The notes: generated by a model from the letters alone, not told the origin. A stretch of DNA of 64,000 nucleotides from Gnetum montanum (GCA_015680685.1 MNCI01021041.1:104864-168863), one strand, 5' to 3'; shown: positions 12,590-23,149, counted from the stretch's first letter. Translations and numbers: made by a program.

Positions 12590-15540
12590 TACCATTGACT
12601 GATGCTTATACATGCATTCTATCTTAAGATGGATGAGCAAGATGAGAATTCAAGCTTCGAGGATCAACATGAGGAGCAAGATGAACCTGAGAACTTCTTA
12701 GGGAGCCTTTTTTAGCATTCAACTCCCTCAGATGCCACACCCACTTTAGTCCCTCCTACCTCCTCCATAGGGAAAGTCCCTTAACTTGCTTCTCCTATCT
12801 ACCCAAAGATGTTTGAGCTAGCACCCATTATAGCAACACACCAAGTGGAATCATTACTTAAAACAACACATCTCTTCTCCTCTATGTCTTTTGCTAGGTA
12901 GCCTCGATCTACATGATCACCACCCATTGTCATAACCATTGCGAATCCATTCTCTATGCTAGTGGGCCCCATAGTGGGAACCCAAGTGACTCAAGGATCA
13001 TACACATTGTTCATCTCCTTTGTGTCATAAATATCAGTGCAAACCTCATTCTCACTATTTAGTCTGCCTACAAACATAATGACCCAGCCTCTCCTTTTTG
13101 TGCAGTAACTCGTTATGAGGACATTGGCCTTTCAACTTACATCCCAATCGTTTGTACAAATGCTAGTACCCATAGGAATTCCTTAAGGCTTGGATCAGGT
13201 CTTCTAGATGATCCAAGATCTTACAGAAGGGTTACAGAAGCTTAACGCTTTAACAACCTAAACAGTCAAGATCATAGAATTTTATCAGGATGATCCTATT
13301 AGTCCTACTATCCCATAGATAACCCTTTCCCCCAACATGCCCATACCTCAATTTACTAAGTACAATGATGAGGGTGATCCCAATGCTCATCTTATCACCT
13401 TTCGTTTTGAGTATTTGTTATTACAAGCTTGGCTACATACCATAATGTAGATCTTTCCTATGTTCCTAATTGGGAAAGCCTTGGACTCGTACTATGCATT
13501 ATTGAGAGGATCTATATTCTCACTCAAAGGTTTAATATCATAGTTTGTTAACCATTTCAAGTATAACTTAAAATTGGACACGACTCTTGACCAACTAATT
13601 AAGGTCAAGCAGGGATCCCTTGAACCCATACAAAAATTCATACAATGATGGAATGCTCTTTTGAATGAGATTCCTGAGCCAATAGCTGAGATCCATCTTC
13701 TCACCATAATCAAGTGGGTGGTTAACAACTTTATTAAGTCTAAACTTTACTACCTCAACCCAGAATCACTCAGCCAAGCCTTTTCTTAAATCAAGAGCAT
13801 AGAGGATGCCGTTGATGCCAGTCATGACCCCACCTATGTGGCATACAAACACCAACATGTGGAAGAATAAGGAGAAGGTGATAAAGAACTATGTAGCCAT
13901 GGCCATTTTGGCCAAAGACAATAGAATAACCCAAGGGTCTGAAACAAATCAACCTAAGGCCCCCATAGCCAACAACCAATCATCAACATCCAGGGCCTCT
14001 ACATTGGGCAACACAAGAGCCAATTTTGAAAGAAACGATTGGTCTAAGTACACTAGGTTACTACTGAAACCATCTAAATGCCTGGACTAGTTACTAAAGA
14101 GTGGGAGAATACAATATAAATAAATGATATAGAATGCCTGTAGGAGGAATGATTGACTATGTGAAATCACAAAGAGCCCAACTCTAGCAACCAAGGATGA
14201 TCCACCAATACCTAAGTAGTTTAAACTCGATTGTTTTTACCATTATCATCAATTACTAGGTCATGATACTAACTTCATGGGAAGTTGGTTCTTGATGCCT
14301 CTAATCCAGTTAGATCACAAAACCAATCCATGCATGTCTATAAGAACTTGTTGAATACCAACAACAGTCCTTACACCATAGTGGCATTCAACGTAAGCAA
14401 CAACCCAAGATCTGCATAGGAGTTGTTTATGATTTGGGTGCCTCCTCACAATGTTAGGGGTCCTTCAACTTCTTATAGTTTAAGGTCCTATTTTGTTGTA
14501 AGGATACCATCACCTACACCTCCTAGGGAGCCTTTTGTTCTTAGGGTGCCCCCTCTTGCTACAATTGAACCAATAATGATAACCAAATAGTGTCCTCTCA
14601 TGGTGGCTAGCGGCATGACTTCTTCATAACACAACAACAAGAAATCATTGAGTAAACAATGTAAGAAGTTTGCACTGAAGCCCAAAACTAAAGATAACAA
14701 GCATGTTAAGGCATGGATGGAAATGGGCCCACTTGAGCCCACCCCTATCTCATCCATCCCCATGAGCAATAACACTCAGGTTACTTCAACAAGTCAATTG
14801 AGGGAGGACCCTAAGCCACAAGGGAAGGGGAAAGAGGCCAACCACAACTAATTAAACATGAAGTTTACATCTTAGGATGCATGGAGGAAGTCAAAGCCAA
14901 TAAGAACGAAAAACCAATGATCAATGATAAGGACTTCCTCAATGCAATGGAACAGGTTAATTAATCTTTAAAATAAAAGAACATAGCTCTTAGCTCGTAT
15001 GACCTAATAATGATCTCCACTACTCATCATTAAGCATCGGTAAAAATGTTGACTTCCATTCTTGTTAGCAAGGATGTTCTCGCTAGTGATGAGTCCATCC
15101 ACATAGTGATGGTACCAGCTTCACTGAAGGAAGAAAAGAAGTCAACAACACTAGTATTTTGTGATAGCAAGGTGAAGACTAGCCTCTAGGGGTGGAGGAG
15201 ATACTAGGATTCAATCTCATCCTAGGTAGGCCATGGCTAGCTTAATTATGTGCTATTTCCTTACCCATCCACCAAGAAATTCACCTACCTTACGAAGAAG
15301 GTGAAATAATTATCCATGATGATAATATAGTTCCATGGGTAGTCAACAATATTGACATCGAATAAGGATCTAAAGTGGAGTTTTAGGAAGAAGCTTCTGA
15401 TGTCAAGGATAAAGTCCAAAGGCCTAATAGAGTGGATGAGGCCCAAATGCATAACAATGGAACTATGGATGCACCATGGGAAGGGCTCCCCTTCAACATG
15501 GTTAGTCAAGGGAATGGGGAATATAGAATCATGTAATGTA
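12590..15540 (+). pseudogene. Ty3/gypsy gag (and possible protease-linker) relic, distinct from the Athila-like family
   Basis: The core at about 13345-13720 reads as a retrotransposon gag domain: YNDEGDPNAHLITFRFEYLL, then FLIGKALDSYYALLRGSI and DQLIKVKQGSLEPIQKFIQ. This matches the pattern of the plant Retrotrans_gag family (capsid/nucleocapsid). At about 14233 comes CFYHYHQLLGHDTNF, resembling the C..H...GH.T zinc-knuckle-like motif of plant TAT-type gags, but lacking the last Cys. Many in-frame stops are present. Downstream text to 15540 is compatible with a gag-protease linker, yet no Asp-Thr/Ser-Gly protease motif was found, and no reverse transcriptase follows. Confidence 0.65.
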
Positions 15541-15863
15541 GATCTTATACCTTTTCTGATCTTTCAAAGATTAGGAAAAATTTGTAGGATTAAATGTATG
15601 CTTCGTCTTTGCCATCCTATGTCCACAACCATGCAACCTCTTTTTGTATTTTCTTTGCTTAATTTAACCTTTATTTAGCCTTATTTAGGATGTAACTTAT
15701 CGTTTACTTTTATTTACCATTTATGTTTTTATGCCTTGTTTATTACAAAACAAAAAACTTAAAATGCCAAAAAAAATTTTAAAACTTCAAAAATCTATAA
15801 AAAATCTTTAAAAACATAAAGCTTACAAAAAAACTTTTTCTTTTAAATGCATGACCTTGCTAA
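15541..15863. other. A/T-rich tail after the gag relic
   Basis: No gene is supported. The sequence becomes A- and T-run rich (15690-15840) and leads into a short tandem repeat. Confidence 0.5.
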
Positions 15864-16076
15864 GGCCTAAAACTGGCAAAAGGCAATGACCCTCCATGGC
15901 CTAAAATTGGCAAAATGATTACCTACCAAGTCCTTGAATTGGTGGCCCACCATTACCTAAAATTAGCAAAATGATGTCTTGCCGAACTGATTGCCCACCA
16001 TGGCCTAAAATTGGCAAAACGACGTTTTGCCAAGACCTTAAATTGATGGTCCACCATGGCCTAAAACTAGCAAAAC
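15864..16076 (+). repeat. minisatellite, unit GGCCTAAAATTGGCAAAA, about 48-56 bp
   Basis: The unit GGCCTAAAATTGGCAAAA restarts at 15864, 15898, 15954, 16002 and 16058 (spacings 34, 56, 48, 56). Each full unit ends in a CCACCAT-like block, and several contain a TTTTGCCAA/TTGGCAAAA inverted pair. It sits just upstream of a purine tract and an LTR, i.e. in the 3' untranslated position of a retroelement. Confidence 0.75.
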
Positions 16077-16160
16077 TTTTTGTAACTCATTATAGCTAAT
16101 TACAACATGGTTCACATTTTAGTTGCCTATTCAATTTACATATTGTGGATTGTTGAACTT

Positions 16161-16174
16161 AGAAGGGGTGGGGG
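16161..16174 (+). other. polypurine-tract-like block next to element A
   Basis: AGAAGGGGTGGGGG is followed at once by TGATGAATAA and then TGATGAG, the 5' terminus of LTR 1. A purine tract directly before an LTR is the usual plus-strand primer. It differs from the family's own tract (TCATGGGGGTA before TGATGAG) and may belong to the upstream gag element, whose own LTR is then missing or overlapped by A. Confidence 0.4.
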
Positions 16175-16184
16175 TGATGAATAA

Positions 16185-17054
16185 TGATGAGCCGCGATAT
16201 CGCATCGGCCCTTGTGATATCGCGTATGCGATATCGCAGCCTGTTGCTAGTTCTATAAATAAGAGGCAACTTTTCCTTGTTTTTCCATCTAGATTTAGAC
16301 CGTTAGCTAAACTATAGAAGTTTTACCATTCCAGAGTTAGAATAATTTCCATGTGCCCGCAGTAGGAGTCTCAAAGTGAATAGATCTTTATTTGAGAAAA
16401 TTGTACCTGAGCACACATTTGTGTACGGAAATAAAGACGAACTTTCTGATAAACCTTGCAGCATATGGACTAAGCTAAATAGGATATAATTATTGTTAAA
16501 TGTTTAAATTCTTTCTTAGATAATTAATCTCTCTCAACCCTTGACTCTCCTAGTTAACTGCATTCAGTACGACCGCTTCAAGCANTGTTTAAATTCTTTC
16601 TTAGATAATTAATCTCTCTCAACCCTTGACTCTCCTAGTTAACTGCATTCAGTACGACCGCTTCGAGCACGTGTGTAACGCTTGGTAACCCAGTAACGAA
16701 TAGTGTTTGGTAACCCTAGTAGCGTTGCACTAGTTCAGGGTGTGTGCGGCAAGTGGGAACGGATACTGATGCTAGGATGATTAGAACTTAGTTAGTGAAT
16801 AGTTAGTCACTTAGTCTCTTCACCCTTTCCTACTAGCATAGGCGTTAAAAAGATAAAAGTATACAAATCACATACCTCAAACTTACTTAACCATACAACC
16901 GTGACAATACAAGTAAGTTTGGGAGGACAACGATTGATTAACCCTAAGTGTTCCATTAGGGCGCGTAAGCACTTAGTCCTTGGAGTTTAACTAGATTGTG
17001 CGTGAGACGCTTGTATTCGTATGGTTGAGTGTAGGGGTACCTCACCACTCATCA
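16185..17054 (+). repeat. 5' LTR of element A with GATATCGC array and TATA box
   Basis: It starts TGATGAG and ends CTCATCA. Positions 16191-16241 hold three GATATCGC palindromes in about 50 bp. They are followed by the TATA box TATAAATA (16254-16261) and AAGAGGCAAC, a likely start region. An 84-bp segment (16501-16584) is repeated at 16586-16669 with one mismatch, exactly on either side of a single N at 16585. Without that duplication the LTR is 785 bp, compared with 752 bp for its partner. The end GTAGGGGTACCTCACCACTC is shared by the whole family. Confidence 0.9.
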
Positions 17055-17055
17055 T

Positions 17056-17073
17056 TGGCGCCGTTGCCGGGGA
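17056..17073 (+). other. primer-binding site, tRNA-Asp
   Basis: TGGCGCCGTTGCCGGGGA lies one base after the LTR end. It is the exact complement of the 3' terminal 18 nt (with CCA) of plant tRNA-Asp, the primer of Athila-type elements. The same 18-mer is present in inverted orientation at 59144-59161 in element B. Confidence 0.95.
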
Positions 17074-17196
17074 CTTAGTTGTTTGTGCACTACGTAAAAC
17101 ATAGGAAATCATCCATATCGTTGGGAAGCTTAAACGAATCCTTAGGATTAATCAAGAAAATTAAGATAATGGTAAACAACACACAATAAGACAAAA

Positions 17197-19690
17197 ATGT
17201 CTTCTTCTTCACACAAAAGCATTTCACCGCCTAGGACCAACACTAGAGACAGTTGGCGGCACAACACACATAACCAGAATCTGCCAGTTCCTTAACAATT
17301 CTGTGTGGTATATATTCATCATGATGAGTATATACCTAACTTTACCTTTATTCTCCATCAAGATGAACAATCGCGTTGGAGAGACTTGGAGGGTAACATA
17401 GTGTTGCCTCTAGATCAAGTAGTCCCCAACATGCTCCTTTGTGCTCTTGCATGGATAGGCATGTCACAATTGTACATAGAGTACATTGCGTGTGATTACG
17501 ACGGAACAGACCATCCCATAGAAGCACAACATCAAGAGGACTTGCAACAGGAGAGTTACTATACATCATTGAAGGGAAAAGGGCCCCATAACGCTCCACC
17601 CGTCTAAAGGGAAATTGAGCATGGTGAACCTATTCCAATAGGTTCTCCACAAAACGATGTTCCCCCTCCTAACGATGGTTCCCATGAACACCACAATTCA
17701 CAATCCTGGTTCTGATCCCCATGAACACCAAGTGTTCAATGAGGGAACATGAACACATGATAAGGGCGAGCATTCTGATCATCATCATGATCGGGGTCGA
17801 GACCACAGAAGAGAAGTTAGGAAACATCGTCATGGTGATGGTTCTCCTTCTTCTTCACCTTCATCACAACATTCACCCTTTCCTTTAGTATCAGGACGCA
17901 GTCATAAGGAACCTAACTAAGCAAAGTGAGAAACCTCGATGAGAGAGTCGAGAGCGAGGATGAGGGCACTCTAGAGAATCACGACATGAAAGAAGGGAAA
18001 GTAGGGAACCACATAGAAATCACAGACACTATGAGAGAAATGACCATGAAGAACCCCTACTTGCAACCCAAAGCATGTTAGACATCACGGAGGCCGTTAG
18101 AATTCCTACAAGGCACTAGAAAGATAGCAAGATCAAGAGATTAGATATGAATAATATCCCACGATTTGAGGGGGGATACAACGCTGATCCTCAAAACCAT
18201 CTACAAGCATTTCACGATGCATGTGCCTTGTAGAACATTGAGAATGAGTGGCAAAAACTAAAGTGATTCCCAAGGACACTAGTAAAAGAAGTAGAAAGCT
18301 AGTATCGGTCTTTAGAATCGGAGACCATTAGGAGGTGGAGTACGATGCTAGAACTATTTAATGACAAGTATCAAATGTACTCCCGAGTGTTCAACCTGCA
18401 AAAGAAAATCCAAGGATGGAAGCAAGGAAATCATGAATCCTTGGATGCTGCCATGGGCTAATATTATGCACTGTTACATCGTTGCTCGGTCCATTGTTAC
18501 TCGCAATAGGATCAACTACGCCATCTCGTAGATGGACTTAGGCATGAAACTAGGAGAACCCTTGGAATGTATGCCCAAGGGAGATTATCAAAGCTTAGGT
18601 CTCATCAGATCCATAGATTGCTGGAATAAGTAGCTAAGGAAGAAGGAGAGCTATGTGAGAGAGAAAGCGCAGAAGAGTACAATTGCAATCCTTCCCTCTG
18701 AAAAAGGGAAGTAAGATTCTGTGAGGAGGAGGAAGAGTCACCACTCAAAGAGTTGGTGCATAGGAAAACCTTGTTGCTCCAAAAATTAACAACAGAAGTG
18801 TTATCTAAGGTAGATCAAATTTGAGACTCCTTAGATAGTAGATTTGAAATCATTGTCAAAATCGTAGAGGAGTCTAAGGAGCGAGGTAGTGACTATGATA
18901 AAAGAAAAAGGAGAGAAGTGAACCATGCATGTAACAAATGTAAGGGTAAAATGGCTATCACTGAAGAGGTTGTGGATTCTGATATGGACGATGACAGTGG
19001 ATGTGAGATATGCCAGTATGACCATCCTAATGGATGTTGCCCAATAATCTCACATTTATAAGAGTCTGGGGTGTATGCACTTAACCCACAACTTAACAAA
19101 CGACAAGCACCCTGGTGGTTACCTTATCCCCAAGGTAATCCAAGGCAGTTCCACCAACCCTTAACATATTATCCAAGTGGAACTCCACCACAACCTATTG
19201 AACAACATCAGCAGTGGTAATACCCATAGTCATGGGGGATGCCACCACCTAGGGAACAATACCCTTATCGGCAACCAGATCCATATGGCTATTACATGTA
19301 GCAACCAATCTCTCCAAGTGACTCTGTTGGTCACATGACTCCACAATGTCACTACCAAGCTCAGGAGTATTATAGGACTCCTTCTCCTAGGAGAGACACA
19401 CCACATGCATACCATCCTCTGAACCCATCCGGAACTCTCACACTGATCGCTTCATTACCACCCACTCTAGCAATGCAAGGGGAGCTCCCCACTTAACCGC
19501 AACAATGCAATGCTATGAGAGCTGTGAACCTTCAACCCGCTACTGGTTCTGACAACTGCACAAAGAGAAGACATTTCTTCAGAACCAACAGTCCAAACAA
19601 GCTCTCACAACCACAAGTGGTTCAACCTCCGAACGCTTGTCCATCAAATAAGGCTTTAGAGCTCCCTTCAAACCAAAAACAAAGCTCAAC
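17197..19690 (+). pseudogene. gag of element A (capsid and non-canonical zinc knuckle)
   Basis: The start ATG at 17197 gives MSSSSHKSISPP, nearly the same as the B start at 59017. An N-terminal block (EYIPNFTFILHQDEQ, 17330) is followed by an acidic/His-rich spacer. The gag core starts at 18147 (NNIPRFEGGYNADPQ) and runs to about 18460 (KKIQGWKQGNHESLDAAMG), matching the plant Retrotrans_gag pattern. A zinc knuckle CEICQYDHPNGCC lies at 19002-19040: Cys-x2-Cys-x3-His-x4-Cys, one residue shorter than the usual spacing. A Pro/Gln/Tyr-rich region follows. Stops occur throughout, several as TAG where the homologues have CAG, so the gene is dead. Role by family: virus-like particle formation and RNA packaging. 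Confidence 0.85.
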
Positions 19691-20530
19691 ACACATGGTT
19701 ATGTTAACACATACCATCACGGACTAGATTAAGGAGGGCCACCTTCCTAGGAAATTCTTTGATCCAGGAAGTCCTTTAATTTATCTCTAAGTCACTGGGA
19801 ATGAACCACATAAAGCTCTTCTAGACTCAGGTTCCAGAGTCAACTTAATATCACAAGAGATGTATAAAGCCTGGAACTTCCCCCACTAAAAAAGAGCAAC
19901 ATTCGCTTAGAGCTAGCTGACTAGTCCATCACTGTTCCCTTGGTACTGGTGGAGGACATCGTTACCACTGTGTGTGGTTGGTCATACCCAGCTGATTTCC
20001 TGGTGATATAAGTAAACAATGACAAAGGGGACTTTCCAATAATAATGGGAAGGGCATGGCTAAGTACCATAAACGCATGCCTAGGAATCTATGATCTTTC
20101 GCTGGAGATATCTAAGGAAAATACTTTTGGGAAGATTGAGAAGAAGAAAGTTCCATGCATCACATACAGTGATATAGGGTGTGATGACATGCAAGAATGT
20201 TCAGCATTACCTGCATGCAACCGGTGTGCCCAAGAAATTAACATACACAAGTGCCTGTATGTAGCAACCACACAACAAAGAGACACCCCGTGGTTGATAG
20301 CTGACCCAAAGAGCAACCTACCAACATGCATGGAGCTAACTAGGGGAACAACTTGTGCCCACATCGAAAGCATAGATACACTAGAGCAAGAGCGTCGCCA
20401 ACTTCCAACCCTTAACCTGAAAACATCAATTGGGAGAAGTTGGACACTTCTAAAAAATTCAAACAAGCACTCATTATTTCAGATCTCTCCCTTTGAATTT
20501 AGTCATGGGGGAGATGGCCATCTATGCTGA
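19691..20530 (+). pseudogene. aspartic protease (retropepsin) of element A
   Basis: The frame reads through KALLDSGSRVNLIS, with the catalytic Asp-Ser-Gly at 19824-19832. A flap-like GWSYPADFLV segment follows, then IIMGRAWLSTINACLGIYD, which matches the Ile-x-Gly-Arg block near the C-terminus of retropepsins. The final open part, 20045-20530, is uninterrupted for 161 codons and includes a Cys-rich stretch (C.RCAQEI) of unknown role. It would cleave the gag precursor. The catalytic Asp is intact here and in F but is Asn in B. The downstream sequence turns non-coding at once, with no reverse transcriptase. Confidence 0.8.
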
Positions 20531-22018
20531 TCATTTGAGGCCCTTAGTTCCTCTTTTAAGTTTTTTGTTTTACAAATTTCCTTAACTTTTCTTGTTTTTG
20601 CTTTCAAACATCGTTCATACTTCTTCTTTTATTTTTGTGTTCATTTGTTTTGTTTTGTTTTGTAAAGTTTGTCACTTAATAAGTGATCCTGAAGATGGTA
20701 TGAACTCTATTCCATTGATTGCTAATGTTTGGTTTTTACCTTTGAGTTATGATGTTGATACTAAGGTATGGTTCTTTTGATATAACAGGCAATGAGTTCA
20801 TACCATCCATGCATTCATGAATTTCTATGGTCTCTCTTGGCTTGGAACTGTACAGCCCCTTTCTTTCAATAAGAAGAACTATCAATGAATTGGTGACTAA
20901 ACATTTCTCAAACTAAGGAAGGACTCAAGGATTGAAAAGGGTGTGACTTCAAAGGGATTTGATGTATTTGTGTTGGCCATTCTCTTGGGTGCTTGAAAGT
21001 TTCCTTCTTGGGTTTTCCTTACCATTTTGACATTGCTCTATTATTGGGAAGCTAAGCTAATAAAAATAATAAGTCTTTGCAAGGTGTGGTTCTCACTCAA
21101 AAAAATAAAAAAGGAATTCAAAGCACACCCCTTAGATGGAATAATCATCTGGGCTACAAGCACTGGTTATGAAACTGAATGAACATGTTCCCTCTAACTA
21201 AGGTCCTTCTCGCTTTCTACTTTCTCCTTTTTCGTTTCGTCAGAATGGTGATGACTCTTTGGTGGAAACATTCTTGTTACTTCAAGTGGATGGATTGGCT
21301 GAATGTATTAATGCGAAGTCACTGGTTGTGGTTGGTTTGAGTCTGGATTTGGAATGAGATCTACTAATTCACATTAACCATTAACACACAAGGGGCTGTA
21401 CATCACCTTGTTCTTGAGACTCCATTCCATTCTTTTCTTTCCATCCTTCTTTCTCCATTTTTCACCTCATTGCTGGTTATATCGATAGTCTATATTTTGG
21501 TTGATACATTGTTTTCTTTTTGGTAAACTCTTGTGGTTAAGAATTTAACTTTTGTTTCCAAATGATATTTCTAGAGCCTATGGACTCTTTGAATTTGGGA
21601 TTGTCAGGGCATTAAGGGCATAAGCCTACTTTGGGGAGGACCCACTAACATTCCTATTTGGTCCATCCGTTAATTTCTTTTCCCTAAACATTTTTGCAAT
21701 CAACTTTTATTTTGTTCATTTCCATGTTTAACATCCATTTTATCGGCATTGCCGTTGTTTCTTTTTTCTCCATCTTTCTTATTCCTTTTCTTTTTCCATT
21801 CTCTTGCTACCGAAGGTTCGCTCTTAGTCATGGGGGTCTTGGTCCAATTTTTTCGATTTTCTCCTAACCCCTACACCTTGGGTAGCCACTAGTATTATAT
21901 CTCCAGATCTGCATTAGCCATATCACAACTTAGCTAATGGACCTTACACTGAGGCAAGGTATCAGCTACATTGTGATTTATTTACCCTTGCTAATATAAG
22001 ACTGTGTTGTGTGTGCAG
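20531..22018 (+). other. long untranslated tail of element A
   Basis: No gene is visible. The stretch carries family landmarks: AGTCATGGGGGAGATGG at about 20502-20518 overlapping the protease end, CTTTGGGGAGGACCCACT near 21637, and TTAGTCATGGGGG near 21825. It ends in a branch-point-like CTAAT (about 21991) and the acceptor-like GTGTGTGCAG at 22009-22018. The same landmarks occur in B and partly in E and F. Confidence 0.7.
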
Positions 22019-22230
22019 ATGGCAATCATACAACAACGAATTGTATCTGGAGGAAACACTTGGAATGGACTAGTGCTGAAGCAGTTATGTAAGGAACGAG
22101 ATTGATGACACACTTATGGATGGACAATGAAAGGCGTGATCTTGGCGTTGGTAGCAACAGACTTCTTCTTTTCTCCCTCTCTTCTCTCTTCTCTCTCAGC
22201 TGCCTAATAAGGCTGAATGTCAAATGTGTA
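22019..22230 (+). pseudogene. stub of the second ORF of element A
   Basis: ATG at 22019 follows directly on an acceptor-like GCAG. It reads MAIIQQRIVSGGNTWNG and then breaks by frameshift. After the shift, MDNERRDLGVGSNRLL matches the 75-codon frame at the same place in B (54120-53893). In E the equivalent acceptor is followed by a long ORF, so A and B appear to have lost or replaced most of it. Function unknown. Confidence 0.5.
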
Positions 22231-22364
22231 TAGTGTTCACTCTTGTTGTCATGAACACTAGTTTGTCATATATTGTAATGATGATCCATTCACATGTCAC
22301 CCCGTTCACCATTAGTATCATTCAAGTCAATAATCCCATACCTTCCCAATATTTTTTAAGGAAC

Positions 22365-22397
22365 TCGAGGATGAGTTTTTGTTCAGTCATGGGAGTA
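22365..22397 (+). other. polypurine block before the 3' LTR of A
   Basis: CTCGAGGATGAG, then TTCAGTCATGGGAGTA, lies immediately before TGATGAG. The block is conserved at the same place in B (53755-53790, minus), E (32685-32718) and F (27742-27780, minus). It is the expected plus-strand priming site. Confidence 0.75.
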
Positions 22398-23149
22398 TGA
22401 TGAGTACACGATATTATAGCCCGTCGCTAGTTCTATAAATAAGAGGCAACTTTCCCTTATTTTTCCATCTAGATCTAGACCCTTAGCTAAACTATAGTAG
22501 TTTTACCATTCCAGAGTTAGAATAATTTCCATGTGCCCGCAGTAGGAGTCTCAAAGTGAATGGATCTTTATTCGAGCAAATTGTACCTGAGCACACATTT
22601 GTGTATGCCAATAAAGACGAACTTTCTGATAAACCTTGCAGGATATGGACTAAGCTAAATAGGATTTATTTATTGTTAAATGTTTAAATTATTTCTTAGA
22701 TAATTAATCTCTCTCAACCCTTGACTCTCCTAGTTAACTGCATTCAGTACGACCGCTTTGAGCACGTGTGTAAAGCTTGGTAACCCAGTAACGAATAGCG
22801 TTTGGTAACCCCAATAGCGTTGCACTGGTTCAGGGTGTGTGCGGCAAGTGGGAACGGATACTGATGCTAGGACGATTAGAACTTAGTTAGCGAATAGTTA
22901 GTCACTTAGTCTCTTCACCCTTTCCTACTAGCATAGGCGTTAAAAAGATAAAAGTATAAAAATCACATACCTCAAACTTACTTAACCATACAACCGTGAC
23001 AATACAAGTAAGCTTGGGAGGACAACGATTGATTAACCTTAAGTGTTCCATTAGGGCGTGTAAGCACTTAGTCCTTAGAGTTCGACCAGATCGCATGTGA
23101 GACGCTCGTATTCGTATGATTGAGTGTAGGGGTACCTTGCCACTCATCA
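22398..23149 (+). repeat. 3' LTR of element A
   Basis: It begins TGATGAG, has TATAAATA at 22434-22441 and ends CACTCATCA. It is close to identical with the 5' LTR over most of its length. However, the GATATCGC array is reduced to one degenerate copy (CACGATATTATAGC), a loss of about 35 bp compared with the partner. Confidence 0.9.

Larger units (their letters stand above)
16185..23149 (+). mobile_element. element A: Athila-like LTR retrotransposon with gag and protease, no pol
   Basis: Two related LTRs (16185-17054 and 22398-23149) flank about 5.3 kb. The order is primer site, gag, retropepsin, a stub of a second ORF, polypurine block, LTR. The flanking 5 bp are AATAA and AATCA, one mismatch from a target-site duplication. 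The 18-nt primer site is exactly complementary to the 3' end of plant tRNA-Asp including CCA, which is typical of the Athila lineage. No reverse transcriptase, RNase H or integrase motif occurs in the 1.9 kb between protease and 3' LTR. The element would therefore depend on an autonomous relative and resembles the terminal-repeat-with-gag class of non-autonomous elements. Confidence 0.85.

Noticed and set aside
17056-17073. Possible tRNA-Asp gene fragment
   Set aside because: Only the 18-nt complement of the tRNA 3' end is present, one base from an LTR. This is a primer site, not a gene.
20089-20466. 125-codon minus-strand open frame
   Set aside because: It is antisense to the open protease block of element A. 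The same shadow is seen opposite the B protease (55799-56080).
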